Source of the DNA: Dehalococcoidia bacterium
GTDB taxonomy: Bacteria; Chloroflexota; Dehalococcoidia; GIF9; AB-539-J10
Assembly (NCBI GenBank): GCA_030621105.1
Contig: JAUXIH010000059.1
Span: forward strand, 1 to 6,716
Direction of reading: 5' to 3'
Length of the DNA stretch: 6,716 nt
Part shown: one piece after another, positions 1 to 5,580 of the stretch
Position numbering within the stretch: position 1 is the stretch's first letter
Layout of the letters: the number at the start of each line of letters is the position of its first letter
Program-made: the position numbers and the translations under genes
Notes under the pieces: generated by a model
Told to the model about the DNA's origin: nothing
The model's database searches: none
Seen by the model: only the letters and a program-made list of their open reading frames with translations

Positions 1-237
1 TCCTCGATCCAGATTATGCTGTTGTCGGTGGTGGAATTGTCCACCGCCGCCTGTATGGGCGTGGAGTTTTGTATAAAAAGTACCTGGTGCAGCCGTATAC
101 CACCACCCCGTGGTGTTACAGGTGATGCTGGTGGTTGCTGCCTGGACCTTCCCCACCAAAGGGAATGCGATGACTCCCAGGGACAACACCACTGCCACTA
201 CCAGCAGCAGCGATATATATTTACCTGTCTTATTCAT
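1..237 (-). CDS. Secreted protein, N-terminal part, probably parallel beta-helix type; partial and apparently frameshifted
   Basis: The ATG at 237 follows AGGAG at 8 bases' distance. The first ~34 codons give a clear signal peptide: MNKTGKY, a hydrophobic run (SLLLVVAVVLSLGVIAFPL), and a likely signal peptidase site at VQA before ATTS. The mature part starts TTSITCNTTGWWYT. The original frame stays open to the window edge, but after codon ~57 it reads as unlikely Gly/His/Gln-rich sequence. The next frame (+1) instead reads NSTPIQAAVDNSTTDNSII, which resembles the 'IQ.AVD.A..GDTI' opening of right-handed beta-helix (PbH1/NosD-like) surface proteins. The switch maps to the four-A run at 70-67. 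I infer an exported or cell-surface protein with a single-base indel, from sequencing error or a real mutation. The gene continues beyond the left edge and has its own promoter at 317-288. Confidence 0.6.
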   Translation of the reverse strand, partial: MNKTGKYISLLLVVAVVLSLGVIAFPLVGKVQAATTSITCNTTGWWYTAAPGTFYTKLHAHTGGGGQFHHRQQHNLDRG

Positions 238-274
238 AGAACGCTCTCCTGTTTCCAGCGAATACGGTAAAAAC

Positions 275-290
275 AATCAATATATTGATT
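275..290. repeat. Perfect 16-bp palindrome at the predicted transcription start
   Basis: AATCAATATATTGATT is fully self-complementary with no spacer. It overlaps the last bases of the TATAAT box and the expected +1, where a repressor site would sit. It could also be a chance AT-rich palindrome, or, with the following GTTTTT on the minus strand, a very weak terminator-like hairpin. No regulator family is indicated. Confidence 0.4.
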
Positions 291-317
291 ATAAATCTGG
301 GTTGCGCCCAACATCAA
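288..317 (-). promoter_or_regulatory. Predicted sigma-70 type promoter for the secreted-protein gene
   Basis: On the minus strand TTGATG (317-312) is followed after 18 bases by a perfect TATAAT (293-288). The expected start of transcription is near 281, giving a leader of about 44 bases before the ATG at 237. The -35 element lies inside the hairpin downstream of feoB, so termination and initiation signals overlap here. This is a motif match only. Confidence 0.5.
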
Positions 318-327
318 TAGGTTGGGC
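306..327 (-). terminator. Hairpin downstream of feoB, possible terminator without a T-run
   Basis: GCCCAAC (306-312) and GTTGGGC (321-327) form a perfect 7-bp GC-rich stem with an 8-base loop, 30 bases after the feoB stop codon. It is well placed to end the iron operon transcript or protect its 3' end. No T-run follows on the minus strand, so it is not a canonical intrinsic terminator. Confidence 0.35.
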
Positions 328-356
328 AGGATAATTTGATAATTTGTTGTTACTTT

Positions 357-2066
357 TTACAGGATCAGATTCAGAATCCCCCCGGTTAGCAGGGCTCCCG
401 CGATCATTATTCCCGCTGCCTTGAGCGTGTTCATCACCCCAAGCTCCCTGATAAAAACAACAAAGGTGGCGATGCACGGAAAGAACATGGCCAGGACCAC
501 GCTGCCCACCACCAGTTGGTTGGCACTGAGCGCCAGGGGAGCCAGCATGCCCATGGCCACATCCTTGCGCAGGAAGCCAACAAGCAGGGCGGTTACCGCC
601 TCCTTGGGCAATCCGAGCAATGTGGTAACCACCGGCGCCGTGAAGCTGGCGATAGCATCAAATACGCCAAAGTAATACAGCATGTTGATTACCACCACAG
701 CCCCCAGAATTATGGGGATAGCTTCTTTCAGAAAGCCGCGTATCCGCATCAACAGCTTTTGTAACACCGCTCGCCCCACCGGCAGGCGATAGGGCGGAAC
801 CTCAATCAGTAGCTCGGGGCTAAATCCTCTCAGCGTACGGTTGAGGATAACCCCCAGGATAATCCAGACTATGAATAATGTCCCGTAGACGATGGCCACA
901 TACTGGCCTCCCTGCTGGCCAACCAGGCCAAAAATCATCGCCTGCAGGGCAGCACAGGGGACAGCAACAGATACCAGCGTAGCCGCAATAAACCTCTCTC
1001 TCTTGCTTTCCAGGATGCGAGTAGCCATAACGGCCGGCACATTGCAACCAAACCCCAGCAGGGTGGGAATGATGGCATAGCCATGCAGGCCGAGACGGTG
1101 CATGAAGGTGTCCAGTAAAATCGCCAGTCGTGGCAGGTAGCCGATGTCCTCAAGCAGGCCCAGCACCAGGTAGAAGGAGATAATATAGGGCAGTACCATG
1201 GCAAAAGGGACATAGAGTCCACTGGTGAGCAGCCCAAATGAGCTGACAAAGTCTATTTGCCCACCGATCGCGCTGCCAACCACGATGTCGTGGAGGAAAC
1301 CACCACCCCCCATGAGGTGGCTCAAATTCAACACCACCGGCGCCCACAGGTTATCGAATAATGGGTCAAATACATAGCCAATCAGGCTCTCGCCAATAAG
1401 GCGAATTACGAGGAAGGCGATGACCAGGACAACGGCAGCTATCAAGCCTCCGGTTAAGGGCTTTACACTGGCATCCTCCAGGCGCTCAATCCTGGTATGA
1501 TGGCGGTGGGTAATGCGCTGAACCTGGTCTATAATGTTGCCGACAGTAGCCCAGCGCTCGCTGGAACTGCGGGCGGAAAGAGACGGCGAGGTAGCCCGGG
1601 GGATAGTCTCTACCAGCTCTTTTATCCCTTCACCGGTTAGAGCTACGGTGGGAACAGCAGGCACTCCCAAGAGCCCCCTCAGCTTGTCCAGGTCAATATG
1701 TATTCCGCGGTGCCTGGTGTCATCCCACAGGTTCAAGGCAACGATTACGGGAATATTCTTCTCCAATAGTTGTAAGGTCAGGTAGAGATTCCTCTCCAGG
1801 TTGATCGCATTGACCACATTTATGACTATGTCTCCGGTGCCGAGCATCTGCAGGGCTATCTTCTCCGCCTCACAGGTCGGCTCCAGGGTATAGGCGCCGG
1901 GCACATCAATAACTTCAACCATCTCCTCCCCCACCTTCATAAACCCCCGAGTGTAGCTTATTGTCGTGCCGGGATAATTAGAAACAGTTACGCGGACTCC
2001 TGTCAGACGGGAAAAGATGACACTCTTTCCCACATTGGGATTGCCATAAAGCAGTATTTTTCTCAA
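357..2066 (-). CDS. feoB: FeoB ferrous iron transport protein
   Basis: This inner-membrane Fe(II) transporter has an N-terminal GTPase domain and 569 residues. G-motifs are visible: G1 GNPNVGKS (8-15), G2 NYPGTT (30-35), G3 DVPG (54-57), G4 NLWD (112-115) and a probable G5 ALTGEG (142-147). A helical linker (~165-200) leads into a membrane domain with the two FeoB Gate repeats. The first has LLEDIGYLPR (304-313), GFGCNVPA (338-345) and PCAALQ (370-375). The second has GFLRKDVAMGML (497-508) and FFPC (528-531). It is shorter than E. coli FeoB (773 residues) but complete at both ends. The start is TTG. An in-frame TGA lies seven codons upstream, and no ATG or GTG lies between it and the G1 motif (an ATT directly precedes the TTG). 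No Shine-Dalgarno sequence is visible and the start lies in a perfect hairpin, so translation probably depends on feoA, whose stop codon is only 8 bases upstream. Confidence 0.96.
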   Translation of the reverse strand: MRKILLYGNPNVGKSVIFSRLTGVRVTVSNYPGTTISYTRGFMKVGEEMVEVIDVPGAYTLEPTCEAEKIALQMLGTGDIVINVVNAINLERNLYLTLQLLEKNIPVIVALNLWDDTRHRGIHIDLDKLRGLLGVPAVPTVALTGEGIKELVETIPRATSPSLSARSSSERWATVGNIIDQVQRITHRHHTRIERLEDASVKPLTGGLIAAVVLVIAFLVIRLIGESLIGYVFDPLFDNLWAPVVLNLSHLMGGGGFLHDIVVGSAIGGQIDFVSSFGLLTSGLYVPFAMVLPYIISFYLVLGLLEDIGYLPRLAILLDTFMHRLGLHGYAIIPTLLGFGCNVPAVMATRILESKRERFIAATLVSVAVPCAALQAMIFGLVGQQGGQYVAIVYGTLFIVWIILGVILNRTLRGFSPELLIEVPPYRLPVGRAVLQKLLMRIRGFLKEAIPIILGAVVVINMLYYFGVFDAIASFTAPVVTTLLGLPKEAVTALLVGFLRKDVAMGMLAPLALSANQLVVGSVVLAMFFPCIATFVVFIRELGVMNTLKAAGIMIAGALLTGGILNLIL

Positions 2067-2074
2067 AATACTGC
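2051..2074 (-). promoter_or_regulatory. Perfect hairpin over the feoB start codon (translational coupling element)
   Basis: On the mRNA strand GCAGTATTTT (2074-2065), loop GAGA (2064-2061) and AAAATACTGC (2060-2051) form a perfect 10-bp stem with a GNRA-class tetraloop. The stem begins directly after the feoA TAA (2077-2075), and the feoB TTG (2066-2064) lies at its top. A ribosome ending feoA would melt the stem and expose the start. There is no T-run, so it is not an intrinsic terminator. The hairpin is seen directly; the coupling role is inferred. Confidence 0.65.
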
Positions 2075-2317
2075 TTAGCCCAGATCAACTATCAGCCTAT
2101 TAGCCATGCCAAAGCCAATTGCTACCTGAACCCTATCTACCTCGATAGTTACCGGCCCTCGCATAAGCATAGAGCTAACCTTGGTTACTCTCTTGCCCGG
2201 CACGATGCCCAGGGCATTAAGGCGCTTCGCCTTGCCACGCCCACCCCGAAACTGGGCTACCACCCCACTCTCACCAGGTTGCATTCGGGCCAGGGTTGTC
2301 AGCCTTCGGTCATCCAT
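2075..2317 (-). CDS. feoA: FeoA ferrous iron transport accessory protein
   Basis: This is an 80-residue cytoplasmic protein with one SH3-like FeoA domain, the usual length for the family. FeoA is needed for full activity of FeoB and is thought to act on it at the membrane. Typical features are the opening LTTLARMQPGESGVV, the central RLNALGIVPGKRVTKV (32-47), and the final strand segment VDRVQVAIGFGMANRLIV (60-77). The ATG start at 2317 is supported by AAGGA (2330-2326) at 8 bases' spacing. The gene lies 52 bases after the metal regulator and 8 bases before feoB, so the three form one operon. The protein has the same fold as the C-terminal SH3-like domain of DtxR, which the adjacent regulator lacks. 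Confidence 0.95.
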   Translation of the reverse strand: MDDRRLTTLARMQPGESGVVAQFRGGRGKAKRLNALGIVPGKRVTKVSSMLMRGPVTIEVDRVQVAIGFGMANRLIVDLG

Positions 2318-2369
2318 AAATCATATCCTTCCCTATTGTTGGCATTGTCTAACTGCTTAACTTTAAAAA

Positions 2370-2849
2370 TTATTGCTCCCCTGAGCACCTCGCTGTGTAT
2401 TTTGAAGGAAGGTCGCCGTGCTCAAAGTAATACCTGAAGCCCTTAAGCCATTCGGGTTCCCCGCGCGGCCGGTTCTGCACAAATTCAAGGAACTTTGCCA
2501 GCCTCTCCAGTGTAGGGGGGCTGATAACGTGTTCCATCCTGCAGGCATCCTTCGAAGCCATTTCGGGATCGACGCCCAGTATATCGGCCAGGAAGTGCCG
2601 CAAAGTCTCGTGCCGATGAAAAACATCTTCACCCAGCTTTTGGCCCTCGTCAGTAAGCTTCACATATCCATATCTTTCGTGTTCGACAAGCTCTTCCCGG
2701 GAAAGCTTCTTAAGGGCAGCGGTAACACTGGGCTTCTTAACCCCCAGTGCCTTGCTGATCTGGGTTACTCTCACTGCCTTCTCCTCCTGGGCGAGTATAA
2801 CTATCGACTCAAGGTAGTCTTCCATGCTGGGACTTTGCTCTTTTACCAT
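2370..2849 (-). CDS. DtxR/MntR-family metal-dependent transcriptional repressor
   Basis: A 159-residue cytoplasmic regulator. An N-terminal winged helix (about 8-70) has recognition region VTQISKALGVKKPSVTAALKKL; a helical metal-binding and dimerisation domain follows (about 71-130). It ends without the SH3-like domain of DtxR/IdeR, so its layout is like MntR. Candidate ligands aligned by eye are D11 and E14 (SMEDYLE, as in MntR D8 and E11), H80 (RHE, as MntR H77), C103 where MntR has E99 and DtxR has C102, then E106 and H107. The site is thus a mixture of the manganese and iron types. I chose the ATG at 2849 because GGAG lies 9 bases upstream and MntR starts at the same place. A GTG at 2864 would add five residues. 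Its place ahead of feoAB suggests iron-dependent repression of its own operon through the inverted repeats at 2884-2922. Metal specificity cannot be decided by eye. Confidence 0.92.
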   Translation of the reverse strand: MVKEQSPSMEDYLESIVILAQEEKAVRVTQISKALGVKKPSVTAALKKLSREELVEHERYGYVKLTDEGQKLGEDVFHRHETLRHFLADILGVDPEMASKDACRMEHVISPPTLERLAKFLEFVQNRPRGEPEWLKGFRYYFEHGDLPSKYTARCSGEQ

Positions 2850-2858
2850 TTCTCTCAT

Positions 2859-2862
2859 CTCC
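2859..2862 (-). promoter_or_regulatory. Ribosome binding site that favours the ATG at 2849 for the metal regulator
   Basis: GGAG on the minus strand stands 9 bases before the ATG at 2849. The competing GTG at 2864 has its nearest purine-rich site (GAGG, 2883-2880) 15 bases upstream. That GAGG is instead 5 bases from a two-codon ORF, ATG-AGT-TAG (2874-2866). Reinitiation at the GTG after this mini-ORF remains possible. Confidence 0.5.
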
Positions 2863-2883
2863 ACGCTAACTCATTGTTTCCTC

Positions 2884-2901
2884 TGTTAGTAGGTTCTAAC
2901 A
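2884..2901. promoter_or_regulatory. Candidate operator: inverted repeat at the predicted start site
   Basis: TGTTAG (2884-2889), six bases, and CTAACA (2896-2901) form a perfect 6-bp inverted repeat directly next to the 2902-2922 repeat. The TTAG/CTAA half-sites recall the outer arms of DtxR/IdeR boxes (TTAGG...CCTAA). It covers the expected +1 of the iron operon, a usual place for a metal-dependent repressor. Confidence 0.45.
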
Positions 2902-2922
2902 AAAGGAGTATATCACTCCTTT
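2902..2922. promoter_or_regulatory. Candidate operator: inverted repeat covering the -10 box
   Basis: AAAGGAGT (2902-2909), five bases, and ACTCCTTT (2915-2922) form a perfect 8-bp inverted repeat 21 bp long, close to the ~19-bp size of DtxR-family operators. It does not match the TTAGG-type DtxR consensus, so assignment to this regulator rests on position and symmetry. Confidence 0.45.
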
Positions 2923-2936
2923 ATCTTTCATAACAA
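2907..2936 (-). promoter_or_regulatory. Predicted promoter of the regulator-feoA-feoB operon
   Basis: TTGTTA (2936-2931) is followed after 18 bases by TATACT (2912-2907) on the minus strand. The expected start is near 2900, with a leader of about 50 bases before the regulator's ATG. The -10 box lies wholly inside one inverted repeat (2902-2922), and the expected +1 lies at the edge of a second (2884-2901). Such overlap fits repression by the operon's own DtxR-type product. Confidence 0.5.
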
Positions 2937-3106
2937 ACCTCCAAGGGAACTTTTTCAGAAGGATTTTGAGGGTGCAGGGATAAAGGCATCAGGTTGGCCG
3001 CAACCACCCAGGGACATTGCACAACCCGCCCAATTGCTGAGCCCACAGAGGCTATAGTACTTACTATTACTGCTATGTGAGACAACCTGCCTCAACCTTA
3101 AATGGC

Positions 3107-3298
3107 TCAGGTAGAGGCGCTTGGAGCGCATGCGTGGCTGGAAGAACCGGAAGAAGAGCTGGCAAAGGTTGAAAACACTCTTCGAGTGTCTGTAGCCCCA
3201 CACTTCGGGCACTTTGCACCAGCATTGATATCAGACATGCTGCGGCGAAGCTCAAATTTCTCACCGCAGCCAAGGCATTCATATTCATATATGGGCAT
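3107..3298 (-). CDS. FmdB-family small zinc-ribbon protein
   Basis: A 63-residue protein opening with the FmdB signature MPIYEYECLGCGEKFE. Two CxxC pairs (C8/C11 and C30/C33, the latter in CPKCG) form one zinc ribbon. They are followed by TRRVFSTF and a Ser-rich tail, SSSSGSSSHACAPS. FmdB-type proteins were first named as putative regulators beside formamidase/amidase genes, but most have no known function. The start is clear from the conserved MPIYEY. GGAG is present but about 13 bases away, so initiation may be weak. The gene is flanked by its own predicted promoter (3361-3333) and a ~170-bp stretch (2937-3106) in which I see no gene, so it appears monocistronic. Nothing ties it to the iron operon or the exporter. 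Confidence 0.85.
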   Translation of the reverse strand: MPIYEYECLGCGEKFELRRSMSDINAGAKCPKCGATDTRRVFSTFASSSSGSSSHACAPSAST

Positions 3299-3332
3299 TT
3301 AAGATTATCTTCTCCGTAGCAAACTTCGCCTT

Positions 3333-3361
3333 ATTTTAAACATTAAACCGCCACTATTCAA
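3333..3361 (-). promoter_or_regulatory. Predicted promoter for the FmdB-family gene
   Basis: TTGAAT (3361-3356) and TAAAAT (3338-3333) are separated by 17 bases on the minus strand. The start would fall near 3327, about 29 bases before the ATG at 3298. The -35 element begins within the T-rich tail of the hairpin that ends the exporter operon. This is a motif match only. Confidence 0.45.
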
Positions 3362-3364
3362 AAT

Positions 3365-3383
3365 TTGGCACTGGTTTTGCCAA
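3365..3383 (-). terminator. Weak intrinsic terminator after the ABC exporter operon
   Basis: On the minus strand TTGGCA (3383-3378), a 7-base loop and TGCCAA (3370-3365) are followed by ATTTTG. The perfect 6-bp stem starts 3 bases after the permease stop codon. The stem and T-run are both short, so termination may be partial. Confidence 0.5.
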
Positions 3384-3386
3384 CTT

Positions 3387-4484
3387 TTAGCTTCGCATGC
3401 TCTTTCTGAACAGGAAAACACCGATGATGAAGATGCCTGCTGTCCAGCCAGCCAGGAACAGCAATTCGTGGCTTATTGCCCCCATCCCGACTCCCCGAAT
3501 GAGAACAGCCCTCGAGGCATCAATGGTATGGGCATAGGGGAAGGCATACGCTACATTCCTGAGGTAAGAAGGCATCATTTCTATAGAGAACCAGCAGCCG
3601 GAAAGCATCGCCAGCGGCATAGCAAATATCCAGCAAAGAGACTCAGACTGATTCTCAGACTTGGAGAGCGAGGCGACAACCATGCCGATGCCTATGCTGC
3701 ACAGGCCGGCAAGAAAGAAGATGAGAAATGCCAGCCACAAGCTACCGACTACATTCATTCCCAGTATCCAGGCAACCGCCATGAAGATTATTATCTGGGC
3801 GATGGCAATGGCAACCAGGCACAAGGAGTACCCCAGGAGGAATTCCCAGGGTCTGGTCGGCGTCGTCAGTAGGCGGGACAGGAATCCCTTTTCCTTGTCG
3901 AGAACTATCATTCGCGCTGAAGTCGGTATCAGTATCAAAAGACCGAAGATTATTATCCCCGGAGCTATAAAATTAATATAGGTTATCTCAGCCTCCATGT
4001 GGATAGGATTGGCATTAATGGTTACCGGCACCTCGATATGGGCGAAGGAGCGGGTGACAGCATTTATGATGGAAACGAGCTGTTCCGATATCATAATGTC
4101 GCTTTCATCATAGGTCATTTGAAGGGTAATATTGGCTTCTTTGCCCTGCCAGTTCTGGGATACCTGCTCGCCAAAACCCTGTGGAATGACAATATAGGCT
4201 TTTAAATCACCAAACTGGAGGTCTTTCCTGGCAAGGGCTGCATCGTCATAGCTGGAAACTTCCAGAGTTGGTACCCCGGCCAGGGCTTCATCAACGAAGG
4301 CTTGCGACACCAGGGTATTGTCGTCATCAATCACGCCGATAGGGGAACTTGAAATGGTATCGCCGCTAAGCATAACCCCGAAAAGCAGCATAAACACCAG
4401 TGGGAACCCTAAGAGGAAGCCCAGAGCCAGCGGGTCTCTATAGGTCTCCTTAAGGTTTCTCTTAGCTAATTCCAGGAATCTCAT
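3387..4484 (-). CDS. ABC-2 type exporter permease
   Basis: A 365-residue membrane protein of the ABC-2 permease family. After a short cytoplasmic start (MRFLELAKRNLKETYRDP), TM1 spans about 20-40. A large extracytoplasmic domain (~41-168), typical of the YhhJ/YbhS/YbhR group, contains the IGVIDDD strand. Five more membrane spans follow at about 170-190, 217-242, 247-271, 283-303 and 339-360. The cytoplasmic loop after TM2, DKEKGFLSRLLTTPTRPWEF (196-215), is the family's hallmark. The ATG overlaps the ATPase stop codon as ATGA, so the two proteins are translationally coupled and form one exporter, probably a dimer of each. The substrate cannot be told from sequence. Drugs, lipids or polysaccharides are common for the family. 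A weak hairpin terminator lies just downstream. Confidence 0.92.
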   Translation of the reverse strand: MRFLELAKRNLKETYRDPLALGFLLGFPLVFMLLFGVMLSGDTISSSPIGVIDDDNTLVSQAFVDEALAGVPTLEVSSYDDAALARKDLQFGDLKAYIVIPQGFGEQVSQNWQGKEANITLQMTYDESDIMISEQLVSIINAVTRSFAHIEVPVTINANPIHMEAEITYINFIAPGIIIFGLLILIPTSARMIVLDKEKGFLSRLLTTPTRPWEFLLGYSLCLVAIAIAQIIIFMAVAWILGMNVVGSLWLAFLIFFLAGLCSIGIGMVVASLSKSENQSESLCWIFAMPLAMLSGCWFSIEMMPSYLRNVAYAFPYAHTIDASRAVLIRGVGMGAISHELLFLAGWTAGIFIIGVFLFRKSMRS

Positions 4485-5455
4485 TCTCTCAGTTCTTTCA
4501 TGGTCATGTGGAGGAAGACATCGTCCAGCGTTGGCTCTTTGATATAGGCGGAACGGATTATAGCCCCGGATGAGTGCAGTTGGTCAACGATCTCTTTGAA
4601 GTCAAGTTGCTTATCAGTAATCGTCATAGTGCCGTCGTTCACTTCCACCTCGGCGTATTTGCTTCGCATTTCGCTTATGGCTTTCTGGGTAAGATTACGG
4701 GCATAAACAATCATGGTTTTTTCTCCCAGTATGCTCATCTTGAGTTCACTGCTGGTACCCAGAGCCGCAATTTTACCATCATCCATAATGCCTATCCGGT
4801 CGGCAAGAAAATCTGCCTCGTCCATATAGTGGGTGGTCAACAGGATAGTCTTTTTACCCTTCAACTGCACAATATATTCCCATATCGCTCGCCTGGCTTG
4901 AGGATCAAGGCCAAGGGTAGGTTCATCAAGGAATACAATCTCGGGATCATGAATTAGAGCCATCATGATATTCAGCCTGCGCTTCATGCCGCCGGAGAAT
5001 TTCCTCACCTGGTCTTTTGCCCTCTCGGCAAGCCCCATTGTCTTCAGCAACTCTTGCGACCTGCTCCTTAGCTCTGCGGCGTTTATGTTATGAATCCTGC
5101 CCATCAGATTCAGGTGTTCTCGAGCATTCAGATGTTCAGAGAGGAAGGTTTCCTGGGGTGAGACGCCAATTTTCTCTTTAATCTCGAATGGCTGCTGATT
5201 AATATCGTAACCCATGATGGTGGCAGTCCCCCCGGTTGGTTTAAGCAGGCAGCACAGCATGTTGATAGTGGTAGTTTTACCGGCGCCATTCGGACCAAGA
5301 AGAGCAAACAGCTCACCCTTTTTGATATTTAGCCCGATATTGTCTACCGCTACCAACCCGTTAAATTTCTTAGTAAGTTGAGAGGTCTGGATAGCAAAGG
5401 GTTCATCCTTGCCCCTCGCTGATTGTGCCGTATCGGAATTCACCTTTCCCCTCAT
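4481..5455 (-). CDS. ABC-2 type exporter ATP-binding protein (DrrA/CcmA-like)
   Basis: A 324-residue cytoplasmic ATPase that powers the downstream permease. All nucleotide-binding motifs are intact: Walker A GPNGAGKT (54-61), Q-loop Q101 (VSPQE), signature FSGGMKRR (153-160), Walker B IVFLDEP (173-179), D-loop LGLD (181-184) and H-loop H209 (LTTHYMDEAD). The ~100-residue C-terminal extension ends with EPTLDDVFLHMT, characteristic of DrrA-type exporters. The start is uncertain. The ATG at 5455 has AAAAGG only 2 bases upstream, while a GTG four codons later (5443) has AGGGG 4 bases upstream. The first ~20 residues are poorly conserved in style, so either is possible. A good promoter lies at 5524-5496. 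The four-base overlap with the permease gene shows one transcriptional and translational unit. Confidence 0.94.
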   Translation of the reverse strand: MRGKVNSDTAQSARGKDEPFAIQTSQLTKKFNGLVAVDNIGLNIKKGELFALLGPNGAGKTTTINMLCCLLKPTGGTATIMGYDINQQPFEIKEKIGVSPQETFLSEHLNAREHLNLMGRIHNINAAELRSRSQELLKTMGLAERAKDQVRKFSGGMKRRLNIMMALIHDPEIVFLDEPTLGLDPQARRAIWEYIVQLKGKKTILLTTHYMDEADFLADRIGIMDDGKIAALGTSSELKMSILGEKTMIVYARNLTQKAISEMRSKYAEVEVNDGTMTITDKQLDFKEIVDQLHSSGAIIRSAYIKEPTLDDVFLHMTMKELRE

Positions 5456-5495
5456 AGCCTTTTAATCGACATTCCCCATATTAACCGCTGTGGCC

Positions 5496-5524
5496 AGTTT
5501 AAATGCCTGCTCGTTGGCTGTCAA
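5496..5524 (-). promoter_or_regulatory. Predicted strong promoter of the ABC exporter operon
   Basis: A perfect TTGACA (5524-5519), a 17-base spacer and TAAACT (5501-5496) lie on the minus strand. The start is expected near 5489, about 34 bases before the ATPase ATG. It sits in the 125-base gap after the HD-domain gene, so the exporter can be transcribed independently of upstream genes. No clear operator palindrome overlaps it. Confidence 0.6.
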
Positions 5525-5580
5525 AGCTTCTAACTGGCTACTTACTTGATTGTATCTGCCCAGACAAGGGAAAGGCAATG

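Noticed and set aside
2418..2933. 171-residue open frame on the plus strand opposite the metal regulator
   Set aside because: It lies antisense to a clear DtxR-family gene, its product resembles no known protein, and it would cross the regulator's promoter and operators.
2992..3005. Hairpin GGTTG-GCCG-CAACC downstream of the FmdB-type gene
   Set aside because: The stem is only 5 bp, with no T-run on either strand and about 100 bases from the stop codon; too weak to call a terminator.
3054..3067. Inverted repeat ATAGTA-CT-TACTAT in the gap after the FmdB-type gene
   Set aside because: The two-base spacer cannot form a hairpin loop of that stem, and no promoter is nearby to make an operator likely.
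2955..3212. 85-residue minus-strand frame overlapping the FmdB-type gene and the gap after it
   Set aside because: It overlaps the zinc-ribbon coding region out of frame and its sequence has no recognisable domain. The part in the gap (MSLGGCGQP...) lacks a convincing start signal.
5462..5479. Five-codon ORF (MGNVD) in the leader of the ABC exporter operon
   Set aside because: There is no ribosome binding site, no regulatory codon run, and no terminator or antiterminator hairpin nearby, so an attenuator is unsupported.
5549..5554. TACAAT box in the gap after the HD-domain gene
   Set aside because: The sequence at the -35 position (TGCCTT) is poor, and a much better promoter lies just downstream at 5524-5496.
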